A stretch of DNA of 64,000 nt from Sordariomycetes sp. S80-01Y (Eukaryota > Ascomycota > Sordariomycetes). The notes beneath the pieces were generated by a model, which did no database searches, was not told the DNA's origin, and worked only from the letters and a program-made list of their open reading frames with translations. A program made the translations under genes and the position numbers. Where the stretch lies: contig JAXQJY010000023.1 in the NCBI GenBank assembly GCA_037042185.1, positions 434,001 to 498,000 on the forward strand, given 5' to 3'. Shown here in pieces: positions 56,746 through 64,000 of the stretch; position 1 is the first letter of the stretch, and every line of letters starts with the position of its first letter.

Positions 56746-59447
56746 TCCGGGGAGACAGCACGGCAGACAGCCTTGAGGGGTAGAAGGAAGAAAGAATTGC
56801 AGCCGGCGAAAAGTGAGGCTGCAGAGCAATAGCCGATTTCTGAGCCGACAGCGTTTATCCGTGAACGCGCTATTCTGTGCGTAGTTTGCTGTGAGGACTC
56901 CGTAGCTGAATACCAAGCAAAAGGCAACTGAGACCACCGGCATTGTTTTCCACGTGTGAGTGGATCGCCAAAAAGGGACCATCGCATGAACCAACACGTT
57001 TTGCGGCCTCCGTGGAGCCCGAGGCGCTGGTTCCTGAGACCCGGCCTGCTTTGTGTACGTAGGGCTTGTCGCTACGAAGGCTCCCGACATTCGTACAATC
57101 TGTCTGATACCCTGAGGCTTTGCTGTTGCGCGGATGGACCGTCAGTCGCCGAGGTCGGCGACCAACTGTCTTCTTTTTCTTTCCCCTAGATCACTGGCAA
57201 ACTGCGATACAGACCCGAGGCAACGGCAACATTCGACTCGGTTTCAACCGGATGGCGTCACGTCTCCTGCGTCACCTCTGGACAGGGGTCGCCGTTGGTG
57301 GACTAAGGTCCCTTTACACTTTCCGAACATGCTCTGAGCTCCGATAGCAAGACAAGGGCCCAAGTCCGTTTCCAGGGTTTGACAGCTCTTCAGCAGCGCA
57401 CGGCACATGGTCACGGCGAGGACTATGACGGAGCAACATCTTCGCTTCAGGCGATGTGCATGCCAGCGGCCCGTCAAGCCACGAGGCTGTCTTTTGGTCG
57501 GTTTGCCAAGTGAAACAGGCAGCCGTAATGGGGAGAGATTGAAGCCCACAGCGGCCAAGTTGGTGCGATGCCGCCGGGTTTGATCCCAGCCATTCGTGTC
57601 GCACGCGACAGGCCTCCGGGGCCAGAGCTTCTAGACGGCTTCCACCGACGTTGGCACGACTGGGCTGCCGCGTGCCAGTCGATTGGGTTCGATTGCTCGC
57701 GGCCCCGGGGGCTACTGTTATTGCAGGCCTGCCGTGGCTTCTTTAGTACGCCAGCTCTAGCCGTGAAGGTCCTCGTCTCCGCCCGCGCTTGTCACGCCTG
57801 CAGCCGCTGAGGGCCAGCTGAGATGCTTTGCGCCCGCCGCGGGAGAGAGTTGCTCGATTAATGAATGGCGGACAGCACGGGGCGGAATTGCCCGCGGATA
57901 CGACGGCAGGATCTAGCGACGGAGGAGCCTACGGGAGTAGAGACACGGCACGTCAAGGCAGCAGAGTCAAGAAGCTTAATCAGATCGTCCAGGGGACTAA
58001 TTACTGAACTTCGTAGAGGTGGTCTTTGGGGGCCACGTGCGTAATTAGGTCCCCCCAGGGCCAGAGCGGCCTGGCTCGACAACGTGTGACACGAGCGCGA
58101 TGCTTTGCAGACCGAGCATCTCGGCGTCAGCATGAAAGGACAGGGACCAGGCTGGCAGAGGCTCACCGTGGCAGCGAGCTGCGTCGGGAGCCACTGCTTG
58201 ACCGAGGGATTTCTTGTGAGCACTTGTTGAGGAGCCATTGGATGGTCGGGGCGACTGCAAGCGACGGCACTCCGTGTGAGCAGATGGCGTGCCGTGTTGG
58301 GTGTGACCGACGAAAGCTGGAGAGGTTAGTCGAACCATGTTGGAGAGCTGGCACACGATGGCGGCGTCTTACTCTCGGACTTGAACGGGCGCTGTTGCGG
58401 AAGCAATGCCATGCCATGCCATCTTATGCTATGCGTCAAGCTCGCTCCTACGGACATCCGCATGCAAGATGCGTCAAGGGGACCTCGCAAATCCAGGTCA
58501 AATGGGCATCTTCTAATTTTCCCATCGCAGGATCCAGGAAACGTCCCGCTGCGCGCGCTGGCGCTGCGCCCCGGATTCCATCGCTGGAGATCCGGGCATT
58601 TATAACGGCGAGCCCTTGCTTGAGAGGCTTGACCAGCGACCGTTGACCCTGTCATGCCATCCTTGATTTCGCCGACAACGAGCGTAACCCTACATGCTTC
58701 CACCAAGGCTCAAAGGGGTTGTTAATTGAGTGTTCGGACAGGCGGATGCATCTGCCATCCTCATCGCGGCCAGCACGGGGAGCCGGTGCGTGGAAGGAAG
58801 CCGCAATTAGCTTCAGTCTGGCGCCGTTGATGGCAGGACGCGCTTGTCTAGACCTCGACGGCCCATTGACGCGACACTAGGCCCTGTCAGCAGACGAGAC
58901 GGCGCCTCTGTCCAAGGAGGCCAACCGATTCAGGGAAGCGATGCCCCATGAGTCGCCCGCCAAAGCTGCCGCGTCGGGGTCCGGCCTTGATCAACGGGGC
59001 GCAATTATTGACTTAGCGAGGTCCCTCATCCACCCGTAGGGCCAAGAACATTGTCCGTCGACGCGGCACCCCGGACGGACCCCCTCCCCCCCTGCGCGGG
59101 TACGTACCAGTGTCTGCTCTTCTCCCTCCTGTCCAGTCCCAGACCGTGGCCTCCTTTGCCTTTCTGTGCTGCGAAGCGGGTGCGTGCGTGAGTCTATCAG
59201 ACAGCCCAGAGACCCTGACCGCAAACCACACGCCCTACTCCCCTGCCATCGACGCCCAGGTCCCCCCCCCCCCTCCCCCTCGCCTGGGTTTTCTGCCAGT
59301 GGCAGGTATTTACTGCGTCCTGCCAGCAAAGCCCAGCCCAGGCGCCAGAGACGGCCCTTGCACTTGCGGATCTCCACGACCGAGAGACAAGCTCGGGTGA
59401 GAAACTTTTTATGCCCGTATCAACTCATGGATGGGTCCCTCGGGGGG

Positions 59448-59472
59448 GTGTGTGTCTGTGTGTCTGTCTGTC
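59448..59472. repeat. TG / TCTG simple repeat
   Basis: A short run alternating TG and TCTG units, directly after a G7 run. Confidence 0.7.
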
Positions 59473-59804
59473 CAGGTTCTGGGGTCCCGCTTTGACAGCA
59501 CGGCCGTGGTGTGGCATCTGGCTGTGCTACGAGCCAGACCCGGACACCTCTTGTTAAATAAACGTCACCTCCCACCCTTTAACCTCTGGGATACCATTTC
59601 TTGAAAGTGAGGCTCTGCTGCTTCTCGTCGTCTACAATGTTCTGATACTCAAACTCCATAACTCCGCCTGTTCTGATCATAACGACTGTGCATGCTTCAC
59701 CGCACACACCTTGGACGCCCCTACGTACACCCGGCCTCGAATCCAACGTTGAACCTGACCAAACGCCCGCAACAGACCCAGAAAGCCGGCGTGCTCTCCG
59801 CAAA

Positions 59805-60199
59805 ATGTGCAACTACATCTATGTTAGTCGACGTCCCAGAGAATCTGCCCTTCAGCACGAACGTCAAGAGAAACAGCACTTCTAACACAGCCGCTGCTTG
59901 CAGAAAGAGTTGAGCTGTCAACATCACTACCACTTGGTGGAGTCTTGGTGTCCCAAGTACATTGAGACCCAACGACGATGCCCTCCCACCATTGTCAGCA
60001 AACAATACTGGTAAGTCTCGATTGCCCACATCATCTAACCGAATTCTCACTGACTCGTTCTCAGGGGCGATGACATATGCGGTATGTTTAGCTTACTGTC
60101 CGGCAGGGACGCCGCCAATATTGGATCCATGTACTGACTCAAGTGAAGCCGCCTGCCGTGAGCGCCAGCAGCCAAGCAACCACCCTTGGGCCAAGTTGA
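59805..60199 (+). CDS. Small cysteine-rich protein, four tiny exons
   Basis: Proposed exons 59805-59822, 59904-60010, 60065-60081 and 60144-60199; 65 aa. All joins are in phase: donors are gttagt, gtaagt and gtatgt, and acceptors are gcag, tcag and caag. It reads MCNYIYKELSCQHHYHLVES, then WCPKYIETQRRCPPTIV, then YWGDDICVKPPAV. The Cys/His spacing (MC start, C-x-H-H, W-C, RRCPP, D-x-C) resembles a family of short fungal proteins that open MCxY and end in a D-x-x-C block. I know no function; metal binding is possible. The third exon is only 17 nt; if its intron is retained the tail becomes CGMFSLLSG and stops soon after. No signal peptide, so it is probably intracellular. It is the only gene I could support in the last 11 kb. 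Confidence 0.6.
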
Positions 60200-63100
60200 T
60201 CAAGCGGCCGTCGACGACTCGTCTTCCGACCTACCCTCCCTATCCTTCGTACTCGTACCAGCTGTCAGCGCGGTAACGACTCGCCACGAAAGCCTCCTCC
60301 CCGCCAATTCTCAACAGCAACTCTTTTTTTTTCCTCTACACATACGAGCAGCGTCATGTTTTATTCAGCAAGCATCATCAACGGCGAAACCAGGATCGTT
60401 CAAGGCGGAAAAAAAAACTACAGACACGCATCTACGGGTGCGGGCCCCCCCTCATAGGACTTTTTGTGTTGTTATTTTTTTATTTCTCATGACTCTATTT
60501 CGGAGCCATGAGCCATGTTTTTTTTGCAGCAACCGGGAAGGGCATCAGGCGCATCAGGATCCTTTCCAAAGCCTTGACACACGAAAAGCAGTTCTCTTGG
60601 AGAAGCTGCTCGAATAGCGAGGCATCTCCCCGGGTGCATTTGTGGCGGATGGGACGGGACGTTCAGGAACTCTTGATTTTGGGGTTATCATCATTAGGCA
60701 GCGAATTAGAACAACAGCGATCTTCACAGACAAATTCAAACCAGCAATCACATAGCTTATCGTTTCAGAAAGGAAGGCCAGTAAGGCCATGTCGCACCAC
60801 GCTACAACGTCTATCTTGCGGTTCCCCCACGCTGAAGACAATATCTCGTCTGCCCACGCTCTCGAGCACACTCGGGGCAGACCGCGCGTGGGGAGGCTAC
60901 ATCAAGTCTAAGGGTTCCCAAGGGTTCCCACGACGGCCCGAAACGTCTGGTTCGAGCCGGCGCCAGCAAAACTCCCACACACGCGCCGCCTTCGGGCTCG
61001 TCCGTTGGCCAGACGCCACTCACTTGCGCGAGGTGCTTTTGCTCGTCACACGGCGGTCAGGTGGCCTCGTGACACTCATATGCAGCAGCCAGCATCTGGT
61101 CCAGTGGGGGAGGATCTTGATGCCCAGCAGTCCGGCGTGGTAGCACAGCGTCTTCAATTCTCGCGTCATTGAGCTGCTCGTCATCACACCTCCCGTCCGT
61201 CGGACCATGGATTGCACTCGAAACCCCCAGACACGATGCAGACGGGGACGAGATGGTGGTGGCGGGCGTGAAGGGCTGGCTGTGGAAGCACGCATCCCAC
61301 GTAATTACTTGGTCGTAGGGGCGGCGAGCTGCACAGTTCTCGGGGTATCGAAGGCGGCGCCTTGCGCTACTGCAGCCCGCCGCCTCAGCGCACCCTTGTC
61401 GCGCTGTTATTAGTCTACCGCCTCCAGCGAGCTTCCTCTGTCGGTGTCGGGACGACACGGGAAGCTGAACTGTGCCCTCTACAGACGGCTGTTCCTGGCC
61501 CTCTGGCTGCTCAGCTATCGGTAGTCGGACGGTATTTCAGCGATGACGCTGCCTCGCAAAGGGCAGCGCGCTGACTCCAGGCCGATGTAGGCGGGGATCA
61601 CCACCTTGTGCTGGAGGCATGGGGCACGCTCAAGGGCAGTCTGGATGGGGGCCAAGGTTCCTTTGGCGGCGGATCGACGCTGGCGTTAGACTATTTTTCG
61701 CTCCTAGCCCGAACCGCCTGTCTGGGACCTTTTTTTCTTTTTGGTTTCGGGAGGATCAACGTGCCCCATCGGTCGTAACGCCGCGCGAATTTGTCGAGAT
61801 ATCAAATTGTCGGGGTGGTGCGCAGGATTCGATGGGGGGCGCCTTGGACGCTAGTGGCCCCCCCGTAGTGAACCCTTCTGGCGAGCTGAGAAAAGAGACA
61901 ACAACGCTTGCTGAGCCCGTCATTTTGGTCCGAACGTCACACCTGAGGCGGACGGAGGATCCAGCTGCCAGGAATCTGGAAGGGCTCGGTCTCGGCTTGA
62001 ATGGGTTTCGGTCGATGTCTGTTCCTTGGCCATGACGCCTGGGTGCAGAGAGGCTTGGAGAGGACCCTTCTGCCCTGCCGAACGCGCTCGCTGGGGAGCT
62101 TGATAGCCACGGTGCCTTTACCTTACAGATGGTATCTCGCTGCTGTCTTATCGCAGACGGCTGGCGACCTTGGAACAACACGATAAGCCTGCCGTTGGAT
62201 ATCTCTACTCTATCTTGCTATCAGGCTGTCCGGAGATGTCAAACTCAGGATCTCCGTCCAGGGTCTGACACGGCTGGGGTGCCCTCACGTCGCTGCAACG
62301 TTCACACACCACGGGCGATGTTGAGGCGCCAAGTGCGTGGTCGGTCAGAGAGGCCTCATCAACCACCACCAGCGTCAGTCTGAGTCTCACGGAGCAACGA
62401 TCAGATGATTCGCTTCAGATGCACACACATCCACTGTCCGTGCTCTGCCAAACCCACAGCGTCCTGCGCTGAGACGCAAGCTTTTGATGGTCCTCTCCAC
62501 CGTGCCACAATGACGGGACTCTGACCTCTGATCACAAATGACGGGGGGCTGCTGGACCCGCGGGAACCTGGGTCGTGCTCGATCAAGGGGCCCTGGAAGA
62601 GCAACACTTTGCGAGGAGAACTCTGCTTCGCTACTGTGCCCCGGCAACAGGAGAGCTTTGAAAGGCCATCCGGCCGTGCACGGCTTGAGCAGTTAGTTCA
62701 GTCCCTCCGATTATGCCCGTCGATGACTTTACCTTCAGGGCACGTCCATGGGAGTACAAAATCACGCCGTAAAATGCGATTGGATCGTCGCCGGGCTCAC
62801 CGAGGTTGCAGCGATCGGTCCAAGGTGAAGGTGGGCGGCAATGGCTTTAACCGTTTACCACGTGCAATATTATCCGCTTTGCCGTACCTACACTGTAGGA
62901 TACTGCGGAATGCACCAACAAACCTGTTTCGGGGGGTACATCGTCGTCTTCCCTGGTGTGGTCCCCCCCCCCCCCCTTTGGCAGGCCAGGCCATTCTCCC
63001 GCCTCCAGAGACGTTGGTCCTCCCAGGCAAGGCCAGCCAACATCCAGCCAACATCGGTGACCTGTCGGTCGAATCTTAATTAATATGTCTGACCCAAGAA

Positions 63101-64000
63101 CTCTATGATGATTGCGACCGTCACCACGAGTTGCACGCGGCAAGACCAGGGCGCAGACCAACAATGCGTCCCTAAATACAAAGTACAAGCCCAACATCGG
63201 CCGACATCATACGCATGTGCTTCACTTACCTTAGCACTCAGGCACCGCCGGCGGCTTCATGGCTCCCAAAACAGGGGTCTCCTCTGTAGCTGCAAAGCCC
63301 CCCTTAGTCAACAAACCCGTCCATTTCCTTACGGCCGAGGCCTCACCTCCACCCCTCAACCTTGCGCTGCTCCTCTGCGGTGACTTCACTCTACCCACCC
63401 GCAATGCACCGGCAACGACCGCGTCCGCAGGCCTGCGTTTCACCAGCGGGCCTAACTACCGACATATCTGGTATTCAACTCGCGTTTTGGCGCGACTCTT
63501 TTCTGGATCCCTGAGACCTGTCGGCGGCGGTGGGCTGTAGCGCCTGTCATCTGATCATCGGACGTTATTACGCGTCTGACGTGCAGCGCCGTCTGCAAAT
63601 CTTTGGCCTGAGACTGGGAGCATTGACGAACGAACAGGATTCGTATGTACTATGCGAACGCCCCTCGGCAGTCGCTTGCTGCATGACAATGTGCAGCCTC
63701 GGTGTCAATGCGAGGAGGGGAACGGTGGTCAAGACGTCTCATGCCTTTTTCACTTCCCGGTCGCTGAAACTCTGTTGAGGCGCTGCGATGGAAGGGCTGT
63801 CAATTCAGAAGGGTGACAGGGACTCTCCGCAGCACGCGCAGTCGCTCTTGTGCATGTGACCACCAGGAAAGAGGCTGTGACAAGCGTCCTCCTGCTTCCA
63901 TCGCATTGTCGTGCCTGGGAATTCCCTGCGGCAATCATCGCATGACGGGACTCTTCCCCGGAAGACACCCTCGACGCCTCACTTATTCTCGTTTTCAATG
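60200..64000. other. Gene desert, right edge
   Basis: No gene is recognised. Homopolymer tracts include T-runs near 60305 and 60475 and C14 at 62963-62976. Frames up to 211 codons are overlapping shadows without domain signal. A gene entering from beyond the window edge cannot be excluded. Confidence 0.4.
62963..62976 (+). repeat. C14 homopolymer
   Basis: Fourteen consecutive C in non-coding DNA. Such tracts are prone to sequencing and replication slippage, so the length may not be exact. Confidence 0.85.

Larger units (their letters stand above)
52768..59804. other. Gene desert, 7 kb
   Basis: I found no supportable gene. Frames up to about 230 codons occur on both strands but overlap and are Arg/Pro/Ser-rich. 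A CA-rich simple repeat lies at 56716-56745 and a TG/TCTG repeat at 59448-59472. C-runs occur near 59262. Base composition is not AT-rich, so this is not repeat-induced-mutation debris. I see no transposase or reverse-transcriptase signature. Confidence 0.45.

Noticed and set aside
1-64000. Viral copies, LTR elements, DNA transposons, CRISPR, 5S rRNA
   Set aside because: I saw no reverse transcriptase, integrase, capsid or transposase reading, no long terminal repeats, no spaced repeat array and no 5S rRNA core sequence on either strand.

Overview
The window comes from a filamentous ascomycete, most likely a Sordariomycete (Pezizomycotina). Genes carry short GT-AG introns (about 44-133 nt, usually 45-65) with CTRAY-type branch sites. 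The gene families are typical of that group: CM1/centrosomin-type organiser, OS-9 lectin, CorA-like fungal proteins, Zn(II)2Cys6 factors, alpha-ketoglutarate xanthine dioxygenase and a CCG-9-type trehalose glycosyltransferase. I see no bacterial, CRISPR, rRNA or viral/retroelement signature. Exon joins below were worked out by hand from splice signals and frame continuity.

Layout. 1-10 kb: secreted double-psi beta-barrel protein (+), CM1 microtubule-organiser protein (-), a pseudokinase-like protein (+) and ER lectin OS-9/Yos9 ending in KDEL (-). 10.5-21.6 kb: an accessory-looking block of large fungus-specific proteins: an 819-aa protein with one membrane anchor (-), a small doubtful gene (+), a five-exon CorA-like membrane protein (+) and a kinase plus von Willebrand A gene (+). 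The kinase/vWA junction has a damaged or non-canonical splice donor. 21.7-28.7 kb: a possible gene remnant, a long leader region, a paired Cys2His2 nuclear protein (+) and a multi-pass membrane protein (+).

28.9-41.4 kb: a full-length ABC-B (MDR) exporter (-) is divergent from a Zn(II)2Cys6 factor (+), which converges on xanthine dioxygenase xanA (-). GINS subunit PSF3 (-), mitochondrial Mn-SOD (+) and a tRNA-Met-like gene (-) follow. The shared exporter/factor promoter and the xanA promoter carry the same two short CGGAG-rich motifs, so the factor may control both. 41.8-52.8 kb: a small mitochondrial-like protein (+) overlaps the 3' end of the CCG-9-type trehalose enzyme (-). A secreted 528-aa protein (+), a polyglutamine Zn(II)2Cys6 factor (+) and a CE16-type esterase (+) follow.

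52.8-64 kb is almost empty. The only gene I could support there is a 65-aa cysteine-rich protein assembled from four tiny exons (59805-60199). The rest is moderately GC-rich non-coding DNA with homopolymer and simple repeats.
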